This document shows positions 32,787-40,378 of a stretch of 64,000 bases of DNA, piece by piece (within the stretch, counting starts at the first letter, position 1; each line of letters begins with the position of its first letter). The notes under the pieces were generated by a model, which was not told the origin of the DNA, ran no database searches, and saw nothing but the letters and a program-made list of their open reading frames with translations. The translations under genes were made by a program, and so were the position numbers. Source of the DNA: Streptomyces smaragdinus (GTDB taxonomy: Bacteria > Actinomycetota > Actinomycetes > Streptomycetales > Streptomycetaceae); contig NZ_WEGJ01000002.1 in the NCBI RefSeq assembly GCF_009604385.1, forward strand, positions 310,001 through 374,000, read 5' to 3'.

Positions 32787-33611
32787 ATGGGGCGTATGAC
32801 ACGGGGCGGGACATCGGGAAGGCGCGACCCTGCGGGGCAGCTGCTGGTGCACCTGCGGGAAGAAGCCGGTTACAGCCAGGAGGGCATGGCCCGCGAGCTG
32901 GACTGGTCGTGGAAGTCCGTCGCGAACTACGAGCGGGGCAGGCAGCGGATCTCCGTGGAGCGGCTGGAGATGGTCTGCGAGCTCGTCGGGGTCACCCTGG
33001 AGCAGTACATGCTGCTGCACCGGTACACCTACGGCTCGGACCCGCTGTGGCGGCCCACCTCGCTGGAGATGCTGCGCTCGCGGAACATCACCGACCTGGA
33101 CGAGTATCTGGCGGCGCGTCAGCTGGAGCTCGACGCCGACGTCGGCCGGGCCAGCTACATAGCCGACGGCGCGTGGAGCGTGGTGGGGGCGAGCGAGACC
33201 TACCGCACGGAGGTCGCGGGCAGCTTAGGTGTCACCGGGCCCAACGATCCGGGTGTGAGCCCGATCCGGTTCGTGCTCTTCGAGCCCCTCGCCCGCGAGG
33301 TGATGGACGACCACGACGAGGTGTGGCTGCCCGGCATGCTGGCGTATCTCGCCGGCGTCGTCCGCGCCAACCCGGAGGACCCGGTGCTGCGGCGGACCCA
33401 TCAGGACGTCATGGACCGGGCGGACCTGAGGGGCGAGTATCTGGCGACGGGTCCGGATCTCGAGGGAATCGCCGACCCGCGTGTGCCGCGCTTCATCAGC
33501 CATCCGCACGAGAACTGGGGCGATACGGGCATCATGATGATCGTTGATCCTCTGCACCTCCTGGGGGCCTTCGGCTTCCGGCGTGTCACAGCCCTGCCCG
33601 CGAAGTTCTAG
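32787..33611 (+). CDS. XRE-family regulator with TTA codon
   Basis: About 274 residues. The HTH_XRE domain lies near residues 15-70: LLVHLREEAGYSQEGMARELDW then SWKSVANYERGRQRIS. The remaining 190 residues resemble the MmyB-like/PAS-like ligand region of actinobacterial regulators (RFVLFEPLAREVMDDHDEV). ATG 32787 or 32796 are both plausible. Leu at 33225-33227 is coded by the rare TTA, so translation should need the bldA tRNA and be tied to development. The next gene follows after 15 bases and has a TTA as well. Confidence 0.82.
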   Translation: MGRMTRGGTSGRRDPAGQLLVHLREEAGYSQEGMARELDWSWKSVANYERGRQRISVERLEMVCELVGVTLEQYMLLHRYTYGSDPLWRPTSLEMLRSRNITDLDEYLAARQLELDADVGRASYIADGAWSVVGASETYRTEVAGSLGVTGPNDPGVSPIRFVLFEPLAREVMDDHDEVWLPGMLAYLAGVVRANPEDPVLRRTHQDVMDRADLRGEYLATGPDLEGIADPRVPRFISHPHENWGDTGIMMIVDPLHLLGAFGFRRVTALPAKF

Positions 33612-33626
33612 CCGGGGGAGCCGGAG

Positions 33627-34199
33627 GTGACCGATGCGTCGCTGCTGTCCCTGACCGCTGCCGCCGACGCCTGGCGTACGGCGCATCCGGGGCTGCGTAT
33701 GGCCGAGCGCCTCGTCCTGCAGGGGCACTCCGCGGTCCTGGCGGAGGCGGCGGTGCGGGTGCGGCCGGACGCGGCCTCCCGTGGCGAGGTGGAGCGGGGG
33801 CTGCAGGTCCTCAGCCGGCGCATCCGCAGCGAACGGGTGCCGACGCGGGAGTTACTGGAGGCTGCCGCCGCCGATCCCCGCCGGGCGGAGCTGCTGGCCG
33901 GCGTCTCGGATCTCCACGACCGCCTCGGCCGGGCGGTGGCGGCGGTACGCGGCCGGCTGCCCTTTCTGTCCGTACGGGCCCTCGGCGATTGCCTGCGCGG
34001 CGCCGGTCTCCTGCTGCGGGAGGCCTCCGCGGACTTCACGGGATGCGATCTGAGCGACGTGGACCTGGCCGCCGCCGTCCTGCTCGGTGTGCGCTGGGAC
34101 GTACGGACGCGGTGGCCCGACGAGGAGTGGGCCCGGACGCTGCACCAGGTGTCCGTCCCGTACCCGGATGCTCCCGACTGCTACGTCGTCACGTCCTGA
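33627..34199 (+). CDS. Helical protein with a pentapeptide-like patch, partner of the XRE regulator
   Basis: 190 residues; GTG 33627 after a GGAG site. The first 130 residues are alpha-helical and Arg/Glu/Ala-rich; residues about 133-155 read ASADFTGCDLSDVDLAAAVL, a short pentapeptide-repeat-like stretch, followed by GVRWDVRTRWPDEEWARTLHQ, a common ending in Streptomyces pentapeptide proteins. Function unknown. Codon 76 is TTA (33852-33854). Co-transcribed with the XRE gene, so it is probably the regulator's effector or antagonist. Confidence 0.75.
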   Translation: MTDASLLSLTAAADAWRTAHPGLRMAERLVLQGHSAVLAEAAVRVRPDAASRGEVERGLQVLSRRIRSERVPTRELLEAAAADPRRAELLAGVSDLHDRLGRAVAAVRGRLPFLSVRALGDCLRGAGLLLREASADFTGCDLSDVDLAAAVLLGVRWDVRTRWPDEEWARTLHQVSVPYPDAPDCYVVTS

Positions 34200-34355
34200 C
34201 GCGCCGACGACCGGCGCCTACGTGTCGTTGCCGGCAGGGTGGACGTCGCCCGGTCCTCGCTCGGTTGTCTGCCCCAGGGCGACGAGGTCCTTGGCGTACT
34301 CGGTGCGACTGCGTTCGAGCCAGGCACGTCGGCGCTCGAGTGGTGTCGCCCTTGC

Positions 34356-34970
34356 TCAGGGATTCCCGAGCCGGCCTGGCGAGAGCGCTTCCCAGAGGCC
34401 GGCCATGTGGGCGTGGAGGACGTCGTGTGCTTCTTCCGGGGTGAGGTGGCCGACGAGGACGTGCGTGGTGAGGCCGTCCGCGAGGGCGAGGAGGGTGCGG
34501 GCCTCGCGTTGCGGATCGAGGGGAACGGTGCCGGCGCAGGCTTCCCGGATTAGGTCGGTGAACGCCTCCTGCAGGGCTGCGTAGTTCGCCCTCAGCGTCG
34601 GGGCGAGCGCTTCGCCGACGGCCGCCTGTGCGACGAACGCGAGCCAGACCCTGGCCTCGGCCCGGTGTTCCTCCCCGAGCAGTGAGATCTCGGCGGCCGC
34701 GTGGCCCAGGGCGGTGGCGGCCGACTGGGCCGGACTTCTGATCAGGCGGGCCCGGACGCGCTCGTTGATCCGCTCGCCGATGTGCCCGAGAGCGAATACC
34801 AGCATTTCTTCCTTGGTGTGGAAGCACCGCTGGACAGCGCCCATGGACACCTGCGCGCGGGCGGCGACGTCGCGCAGTGTCACGCCCTCGAGGCCGCGTT
34901 CGTCGGCGAGGCTGCAGACGGCCTCGGCGATGAGGCGGCGCCGGCCCGCGTGATCCACCTGCTTGGGCAT
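34356..34970 (-). CDS. TetR-family regulator of the divergent amidase gene
   Basis: 204 residues from ATG 34970, preceded by AGGAAGGCG. Recognition helix VTLRDVAARAQVSMGAVQRC followed by FHTKEEML is the TetR signature. The C-terminal domain resembles BetI-like members (EARVWLAFVAQAAVGEALAP). It lies 116 bp from the amidase gene with two dyad operators between them, so it very likely represses both. Confidence 0.92.
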   Translation of the reverse strand: MPKQVDHAGRRRLIAEAVCSLADERGLEGVTLRDVAARAQVSMGAVQRCFHTKEEMLVFALGHIGERINERVRARLIRSPAQSAATALGHAAAEISLLGEEHRAEARVWLAFVAQAAVGEALAPTLRANYAALQEAFTDLIREACAGTVPLDPQREARTLLALADGLTTHVLVGHLTPEEAHDVLHAHMAGLWEALSPGRLGNP

Positions 34971-35006
34971 GCCCGGTCGCCTTCCTGCTCTGCCGTGCAC
35001 TTTATT

Positions 35007-35062
35007 CGATGCGGTCGCATCGGTCCCAGAGTACGGTGACCTTTCCGATGCAGGTGCATCGG
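35007..35062. promoter_or_regulatory. Pair of TetR-type operators between the regulator and amidase genes
   Basis: Two related dyads: CGATGCGGTCGCATCG (35007-35022, one mismatch) and CCGATGCAGGTGCATCGG (35045-35062, perfect). Both contain GATGC...GCATC half sites. Centres are 39 bp apart. The second ends 24 bases before the amidase start codon. Confidence 0.65.
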
Positions 35063-35086
35063 TTCGTAAGGGAGAAGGAAGAGAGC

Positions 35087-36529
35087 ATGCAGGACGCCCT
35101 GTGGAAGATGTCGGCCGCCGCCCAGGCGGAGGCCGTGCGCCGCGCGTATGTGTCGGCGCTCGAACTGGTCGACAGCCACCTGGACCGCATCGCCGAGGTC
35201 AATCCGCGGGTGAACGCGATCACGCAGCTGATGGCCGAGCAAGCCCGGGAGGCCGCGGAGCACTTGGACCGGCGGCGGGCCGCGGGCGAAGAACTCGGGC
35301 CGCTGGCCGGCGTGCCGTTCACGGTGAAGGAGTCCACCGCCGTCGAAGGCGTGCCGACCACGCTCGGAACGTCGCGTTTCCGGGATCTGGTGGCACCGGC
35401 CGACGCACCCCCGGTGGCCCGGCTCCGCGCGGCCGGAGCCGTACCGATCGGCCACAGCAACATGCCCACCCTGGTCCTCGCCGGGATGCACACCCGCAGC
35501 GAGCTGTTCGGCGACACCGTCAACCCGTGGGACCGGAGCCGGACTCCGGGCGGCTCCAGCGGCGGTGACGGAGTGGCCGTCGCCACCGGTATGGCCGCGC
35601 TCGGACTGGGCAACGACGCCGGCGGATCGGTACGGATCCCGGCCTCGTTCTGCGGCGTGGCGGGCCTGAAGCCGACCACCGGGCGCTTCCCCGCCGACCA
35701 CCGCGTCCTAGGCCCCGACGATCCGGGACCGGCCTCGCAGAGGCTGGTCACCGACGGGCCCCTGGCGCGTACGGTGGCCGATCTGCGACTGGCGTACGAG
35801 ACGCTGGCCGGGACCGATCCACGGGACCCGCGGGCCGTACCGGTGCCGCTCCACGGCGAGCCGATACCGGGACCGGTCAGCGTCGCGGTCGTCGCCGACC
35901 CCGGGGGACACGGCGTCCATCCCGCGGTCCGCGGGGCCGTCACGGCGGCGGCGGACGCGCTGCGCGACGCCGGGTACGACGTACGGGAGGTCGCGGACGT
36001 TCCCCGGCTGGACGAGGCGCTCGAGGCGTACGGGCGGATCACCGTGACCGAGTTCGCGCCGACCTGGCCGGTGGTACGCACACTGCTCGGCGAAGGCGGG
36101 GACCGCTATATCCGGATGGCCATGGAGAAGACCCCGCCCGTGAACGCCCCGGAACTCATGAGGCTGATGGGGGTCTGGCTCGGCATCCGCCGCTCCTGGG
36201 CGGAGTTCCTCGACGAGTACCCGCTGCTGCTCGGACCGGTGTTCACCGAGCCGCCGGTCGAGCCGGGACTGGAGTCGCGGGACGAGGCCGGACGGGAACG
36301 GGTTGCCCGGGGCATGCGCCTGTGTACGGTGACGAGTTTCGTCGGCGTCCCCGCGGTCGCCGTACCGACCGGCGCCGGCGACGGGCTGCCGTCCGGCGTG
36401 CAGATCGTCGGGCGCGCGTTCCGGGAGGACCTGTGCCTGGCCGCGGCTCAGGCGGTCGAGGACCGGCTCGGGGTCCTCGCGCCGGTTGATCCGCGCGTGG
36501 GGGCAGGGTCGGGTGAGCCCTTGCGGTGA
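35087..36529 (+). CDS. Amidase-signature family hydrolase
   Basis: 480 residues. The Ser-cisSer-Lys triad can be seen: Lys in GVPFTVKESTAVEG, the cis-Ser in RTPGGSSGGDGVAVATGM and the nucleophile in LGNDAGGSVRIPASFCG, followed by VAGLKPTTGRFP. It hydrolyses an amide to acid and ammonia in the cytoplasm. ATG 35087 has a GGAGAAGGAAGAG purine-rich site. It is divergent from a TetR gene with two operators, so it is probably induced by an amide or related compound. Confidence 0.92.
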   Translation: MQDALWKMSAAAQAEAVRRAYVSALELVDSHLDRIAEVNPRVNAITQLMAEQAREAAEHLDRRRAAGEELGPLAGVPFTVKESTAVEGVPTTLGTSRFRDLVAPADAPPVARLRAAGAVPIGHSNMPTLVLAGMHTRSELFGDTVNPWDRSRTPGGSSGGDGVAVATGMAALGLGNDAGGSVRIPASFCGVAGLKPTTGRFPADHRVLGPDDPGPASQRLVTDGPLARTVADLRLAYETLAGTDPRDPRAVPVPLHGEPIPGPVSVAVVADPGGHGVHPAVRGAVTAAADALRDAGYDVREVADVPRLDEALEAYGRITVTEFAPTWPVVRTLLGEGGDRYIRMAMEKTPPVNAPELMRLMGVWLGIRRSWAEFLDEYPLLLGPVFTEPPVEPGLESRDEAGRERVARGMRLCTVTSFVGVPAVAVPTGAGDGLPSGVQIVGRAFREDLCLAAAQAVEDRLGVLAPVDPRVGAGSGEPLR

Positions 36530-36595
36530 CGACCGGAGCGGACGCCGGACCCGTCGAGGCCGCCCTCCGGTCGACGGACCCGCGGCCAATGCCCT

Positions 36596-36710
36596 GGAAC
36601 CGGCGGTGACCGAGGAGACCGCCCTCGGCCACAACTACATCGGCTGCGAACACCTGCTGCTCGGCCGGGCTGCCGAACCCGACGACGGGCTGAGCCGTGC
36701 GCAAGCTCAC
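36596..36710 (+). pseudogene. Fragment of a Clp N-terminal-domain gene
   Basis: One frame reads EPAVTEETALGHNYIGCEHL then LLGRAAEPDD, a clear Clp_N repeat (ALGHNYIGCEHLLLG). Sequence before and after in that frame is not Clp-like. It has no own start with ribosome site. The fragment adjoins a transposase tail, so an insertion event probably destroyed the gene. Confidence 0.5.
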
Positions 36711-36739
36711 CCCCTGGGCAGAGACAGGCCAACTGCATC

Positions 36740-36885
36740 CTGGCCGCCGCCCGCGCCCCGTCGAACACGGCTTCGCCGACCTCCAAGCCTGGCGCATCCT
36801 CACCAAGCTCCGCACCGACCCGGCCCGCGCCACCACTCTCCTGCGGGCCCTGCTCGTCCTGACCGCCCTCGAAGTCGACCGCTGA
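36740..36885 (+). pseudogene. C-terminal tail of an IS5-family transposase
   Basis: The frame reads EHGFADLQAWRILTKLRTDP then ARATTLLRALLVLTALEVDR and TGA at 36883-36885. This is the conserved end of IS5-type DDE transposases (H-F-xx-L-K-x-W-R-I-L-T-K-L-R). No catalytic core precedes it. Confidence 0.6.
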
Positions 36886-37184
36886 CGAGCGTCAGACGAT
36901 CAAGACAGCAGACTTCCGCCCACGAACAGCGTGAGCACCCCGAGCGGGCCCTGCGCCAGCCCCTGTGGCCCGCATGTTCGAAGTCGGCGAAGGTCCCTTC
37001 TTCGGTGAACCGTCCGGCCACGCCCGCAACTTGCGCTTGGCCGCCGCGTCCTCCACCCAGCCGAACCGGATGATGGAGCCGAAGCTGAACATCCACGCGC
37101 CGAATTCCGCAGCACCAGGTGTCTGACCCGCACCCGGGTGCGGTCGAGGCCCCGGAACGGCGCCCCGACCACGGCACGCGGGCG
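36886..37184. other. Gene-free debris region
   Basis: About 300 bases between the transposase tail and the MFS gene. Minus-strand frames show short protein-like runs (AWMFSFGSIIRFGWVEDAAA) but no start, ribosome site or family, so I read it as decayed coding DNA. Confidence 0.35.
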
Positions 37185-38222
37185 TCACGCTGCCGCTGTC
37201 GCCTCCGCTATCTGCTCGGCGCTCGGCTTGACCCGCGGCGACGTCGCGGTGACCACCATCGCCACCACCAAGAAGGCCGCCGCGATCAGCAGCCCTCGAT
37301 GGAACCCGGCCACCAGCGCGTCGCTCGCAGAGCTGCCGTGCGCCAGCTCTGAGGCGGCCTTGGAGTTGGACAGCGTGCTGACCACGGCGAGCCCGAGCGC
37401 GCCGCCGACCTGGTTGAGGGCGGTGACCACACCGGAGGCGGCACCGGCCTCGTGGGCGGAGACGTCGGAGATCGCGGCGATCTGCGCGGGCACCGCCACC
37501 AGGACGACCGCGAAACCGAACAGCAGCAACCCGGGCAGGAGCTCACCGGCGTACGAGCCGTCGGCGTCGGCCCCGGTGAGCAGCAGCAGCCCGGCCGTGC
37601 CCACCAGCGCGCCGCCGAACTGCACCGGTCGAGTGCCGAACCGGGTGACCAGCGGGGTGGCCACCACCCCGCCGACGATCGCAATGCCGCCCATCGGCAG
37701 GAACTCGAGCCCGGCGTCCAGCGGGCTGCTGTGCCTGACCTGCTGAAGGAAGATCGCGGTGAGGAAGAACATCGACAGGAAGCCGGCGCCGTTGAGCGCC
37801 AGCACGCCCGAGGCCGTGCTCAGCGAGCGGGTGCGCAGCAGCCGCAGCGGCACCAGCGGCGCCGCCACACGGGACTCGACCAGGGCGAAGCCCACCAGCA
37901 TGGCGATTCCGGCGACCAGGCAGCCGATCACCTCGAACGACGACCAGCCGACCGGCTCGGCGCGCACCACGCCGTAGACGACTGCGAGCAGGCCGCCGCC
38001 GAACAGCAGGGTGTAAGCGTTGATCACCCATTGCAGGCTGTCGGTACTGAAGTCGAGGTCGGACTGGATGTCGGGGAGTGCGACGTTCACGATCGTCACG
38101 TCAAGCACCACGATGAACTGGGCGAAGGCCAGCACGACGAGCGTGGCCCAGGGACTGCGTTTCAAGGCGTCTCCGCAGGTGACTGGTGGAAGCAGATCCG
38201 GGCAATGCCGGAACGGAGGCAT
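37185..38222 (-). CDS. DHA2-type MFS exporter with an in-frame internal deletion
   Basis: 345 residues, where the family has about 470-500. The first helix is normal (FIVVLDVTIVNVALPDIQSD) and helix 2 ends WVINAYTLLFGGGLL, but the chain then jumps to AVVYGVVRAEPVGWSS, which belongs after helix 6. Loop motif A and motif C are thus missing, so about 130-150 residues were lost without a frameshift. The remaining helices 7-14 are intact. It is unlikely to transport, but the frame is open and it may still be expressed under the divergent TetR gene. Confidence 0.75.
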   Translation of the reverse strand: MPPFRHCPDLLPPVTCGDALKRSPWATLVVLAFAQFIVVLDVTIVNVALPDIQSDLDFSTDSLQWVINAYTLLFGGGLLAVVYGVVRAEPVGWSSFEVIGCLVAGIAMLVGFALVESRVAAPLVPLRLLRTRSLSTASGVLALNGAGFLSMFFLTAIFLQQVRHSSPLDAGLEFLPMGGIAIVGGVVATPLVTRFGTRPVQFGGALVGTAGLLLLTGADADGSYAGELLPGLLLFGFAVVLVAVPAQIAAISDVSAHEAGAASGVVTALNQVGGALGLAVVSTLSNSKAASELAHGSSASDALVAGFHRGLLIAAAFLVVAMVVTATSPRVKPSAEQIAEATAAA

Positions 38223-38234
38223 ACGCCGTATGTG

Positions 38235-38282
38235 TACAACGTATGCTTATGAAGACACCATACATAGAACGCATACGTTGTA
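38235..38282. promoter_or_regulatory. Long-range inverted repeat upstream of the MFS gene
   Basis: TACAACGTATGC (38235-38246) and GCATACGTTGTA (38271-38282) are perfect 12-base inverted arms, 24 bases apart. The spacer is AT-rich (TTATGAAGACACCATACATA) and could hold the promoter. Probably two half sites of a TetR dimer-of-dimers operator. Confidence 0.6.
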
Positions 38283-38336
38283 AACTTTGCCGGGTCGGCA
38301 TAGCGGAGAAGCCGAAGCGACCGGGGTGGCGACTCT

Positions 38337-38351
38337 GTGTACGATGTACAC
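38337..38351. promoter_or_regulatory. Short operator before the TetR gene
   Basis: GTGTAC-GAT-GTACAC is a perfect dyad with a 3-base centre, 25 bases upstream of the TetR start codon. Its half site GTAC also occurs at 38234-38237, so the regulator probably binds both places. Confidence 0.55.
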
Positions 38352-38376
38352 GATCGAGCTGATCGGAAGGCAGGAG

Positions 38377-39048
38377 ATGGCCGCGCACAAGCGACTCAAC
38401 CGCGACGAGCTGATCGCTACGGCCCTGGCCGTGATCGACACGGACGGCCTGGATGCCGTCACGATCCGGCAGGTCGCCCAGCAGCACAACGTGACGCCGA
38501 TGGCGCTCTACCGGCACTTCCCGGACAAGGACGGCCTGCTCGACGCCGTCGCCGAGAGCTTGCTCGCGGCGGTCGAACTGCCCGCGCCCGACGACCGGCC
38601 CTGGTACGAGCAGTTGGAGGACGTGCTGTCCGCCATATTGACGGCGCTGGTCCCACATCCGAATGCCGCCGTACTGCTGCTCACCCGGATCTTCGAGAGC
38701 GAGCCGGGCCTGGACCTCGCCGAGCGGGTGCTCGCGCAGCTCGACGCCGGCGGCATGGACGTCGAGCAGTCCGCCGACAGCAGTTGTCATGTACTGGTAT
38801 CACTGATCACCCTGGTGATCGGCAAGCCCGGGCAGAGCTCCGACAGCACGGAGGAGCAGGAGGCGGCGGCCCGCGTCAGGTGGGCCCAACTCACCTCCCT
38901 CTCGCCGCACCGCTACCCGCATGTCGTGGCCGCGGCCGCGCCCCTGTCCGCGAGCGTGAGCGCCGAGTTGTACTACCGGCGCGGGGTCGAGCTGATCGTC
39001 ACCGGCCTGCGCGGCCTGCAGAGCGTGTCGCAGCCGGTGGCGGGGTAG
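38377..39048 (+). CDS. TetR-family regulator divergent from the MFS gene
   Basis: 223 residues from ATG 38377, with GGAAGGCAGGAG just before. Helix-turn-helix VTIRQVAQQHNVTPMALYRH followed by FPDKDGLLDAVAESLL is the TetR/AcrR signature, and the C-terminal part is the TetR_C tetracycline-repressor-like group. Two dyads lie between it and the exporter gene. With the exporter deleted internally the regulatory pair is probably in decay. Confidence 0.92.
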   Translation: MAAHKRLNRDELIATALAVIDTDGLDAVTIRQVAQQHNVTPMALYRHFPDKDGLLDAVAESLLAAVELPAPDDRPWYEQLEDVLSAILTALVPHPNAAVLLLTRIFESEPGLDLAERVLAQLDAGGMDVEQSADSSCHVLVSLITLVIGKPGQSSDSTEEQEAAARVRWAQLTSLSPHRYPHVVAAAAPLSASVSAELYYRRGVELIVTGLRGLQSVSQPVAG

Positions 39049-39109
39049 CCCCCAGGGTGGGATTGTCGGGCGGTGCTATCGGTGTGTCGCGCCGTGTGTC
39101 GCGCCCGGT

Positions 39110-39835
39110 TCAGAATCTCAGGGTGGCCCGGACCCGGTCGATCTCGTCGTCCAGCTCCTCCCAGGCATCGAAGCCGCGGTCGACGGTGTCCATGTCGACG
39201 CCGGCCTCGATCTGCCGGGCCCGCACGACCGGAGCGCCGAACAAGTGCAGTGGGAAGGCCACCGGGTCGAGTCCCGCCTCCTGAAGCGCCCGGACCAGGG
39301 CGTCGAGACTCCAGCTTTCTTCGCCGACCCGGATGAACGGATCGTCGAAACGCATCAGTCCGGCTCGGATTGCCCTCGTCCACTGGGTGAACAGTGCGGC
39401 GAGGCTGGTGGCCGCCCGCACCGGGCCGTCGGTGTCGGGTTCGATCTCGTAGCGCCAGATCTCGCCCTCGTGGTCGCCGGCGAGGACGAAGGTGTAGACG
39501 AGTTTGTGGAACCAGAACAGCGGCAACTGGTGCCGCCAGGGGAACGGGGCACCGAACGACAGCGACAGGTAGCCGAACATCTCGTCCACGTTCGCCTCGG
39601 TGGGCCAGGAGAACAGCCAACCGCCATGGGGCAGCGGTGCCCGCTCCTCCCAGCCCTGGGCCTGGAGCCAGCTCAGCTGCTCGGCGATGTGGTCGACGTC
39701 GAAGATCCGGTGGACCACGTCGGGTACGGGCTCACCGGGAACGTCACCGGGCTCGGGCCAGGGGAGGCCCAGGGATATCGCCGCCGTCCGGTAGTCCTGT
39801 ACGGCGTCGCGCAGCACCTGCATGTCGTCGAGCAT
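39110..39835 (-). CDS. Unrecognised protein, SUKH-like in the middle part
   Basis: 241 residues from ATG 39835, ten bases after GGAGG. QLPLFWFHKLVYTFVLAGDH then EGEIWRYEIEPDTDGPVRAA and TSLAALFTQWTRAIRAGLM resemble strand-helix units of SMI1/KNR4-type proteins, but the classic SUKH start (a Glu-x-x-L-G-hydrophobic-L-P segment) is not clear. Cytoplasmic, no signal or membrane helix. The frame runs open upstream, but the sequence there is decayed DNA. Confidence 0.68.
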   Translation of the reverse strand: MLDDMQVLRDAVQDYRTAAISLGLPWPEPGDVPGEPVPDVVHRIFDVDHIAEQLSWLQAQGWEERAPLPHGGWLFSWPTEANVDEMFGYLSLSFGAPFPWRHQLPLFWFHKLVYTFVLAGDHEGEIWRYEIEPDTDGPVRAATSLAALFTQWTRAIRAGLMRFDDPFIRVGEESWSLDALVRALQEAGLDPVAFPLHLFGAPVVRARQIEAGVDMDTVDRGFDAWEELDDEIDRVRATLRF

Positions 39836-39903
39836 TACGGCGTGGCCTCCGGGTCTTCCGTGACGCATACGTACAAGGCGTCCACGATAGGCGTCCGGGA
39901 ACG

Positions 39904-40035
39904 TCAGGAGGCCGCGGCCCGTGCCCGGTGTCTGCGTCCGGCGTCGCGATTCGCGCGGCGCCGGGAGCAGTAGCGCTGCCGTCCGGTCCGCGAGGCGTCG
40001 GCGAAGGCACTGGTGCACTTGGTCGCCTCTATGGC
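39904..40035 (-). pseudogene. C-terminal stub of a CGNR zinc-finger regulator
   Basis: One minus frame reads AIEATKCTSAFADASRTGRQ then RYCSRRRANRDAGRRHRARA and stops at TGA 39904-39906. It resembles the CGNR-type zinc finger end (Cys-x-x-x-F, then R-Y-C-S-x-x-C/R-A-N-R). One of the four Cys positions is Arg, and the N-terminal 130 residues are missing. An upstream in-frame stop lies 13 bases before the fragment. Confidence 0.45.
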
Positions 40036-40263
40036 GCCGTCTCACGCAGATCGGGGCGGTTCCTGGGCAATCCGAAGCCCGCCAGCTGTTTCTCGTCGTA
40101 GGGCAGGAAGCCAAGGCTCTGGTAGTCGGCGGTGTTGCTCCTCGATGCCGACTTCCCACCGCATCTGACTTCACGGACGTCGGACAAGTCAAGATCGGTT
40201 ACGGAGGAGTCCAGCCGGCCTCGGCGTTTACCGCGACGCCTGAGCTCCGCCCCGGGAGGTTCA

Positions 40264-40292
40264 CCGGGTCCGACGGCAGCCGTCGGACCCGG
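40264..40292 (-). terminator. 13-bp perfect stem, probable terminator of the secreted repeat protein gene
   Basis: CCGGGTCCGACGG (40264-40276), loop CAG, CCGTCGGACCCGG (40280-40292). It lies 87 bases past the stop of the minus-strand gene. Strong stem, no T-run on that strand. Confidence 0.65.
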
Positions 40293-40378
40293 AACGGTTT
40301 ACGGTTATGGGCGGTCCATCGCCCCCTTGCCTGGTGCGAATGGCCGGCGGTCTGCTCCGGGCGGTGCGACCGATGAGC

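Larger units (their letters stand above)
39836..40378. other. Region without an intact gene
   Basis: About 540 bases. It contains the CGNR remnant at 39904-40035, a short protein-like run in another minus frame near 40060-40140 (NTADYQSLGFLPYDEKQLAG), and the terminator-like hairpin at 40264-40292. No complete gene can be supported. Confidence 0.45.

Noticed and set aside
30949..34199. A full terpenoid biosynthetic cluster
   Set aside because: Only the cyclase is present; no P450, prenyl-diphosphate synthase or other tailoring gene adjoins it.
36892..37188. Minus-strand frames with AWMFSFGSIIRFGWVEDAAA
   Set aside because: Protein-like for about 40 residues but without start, ribosome site or family; treated as debris.
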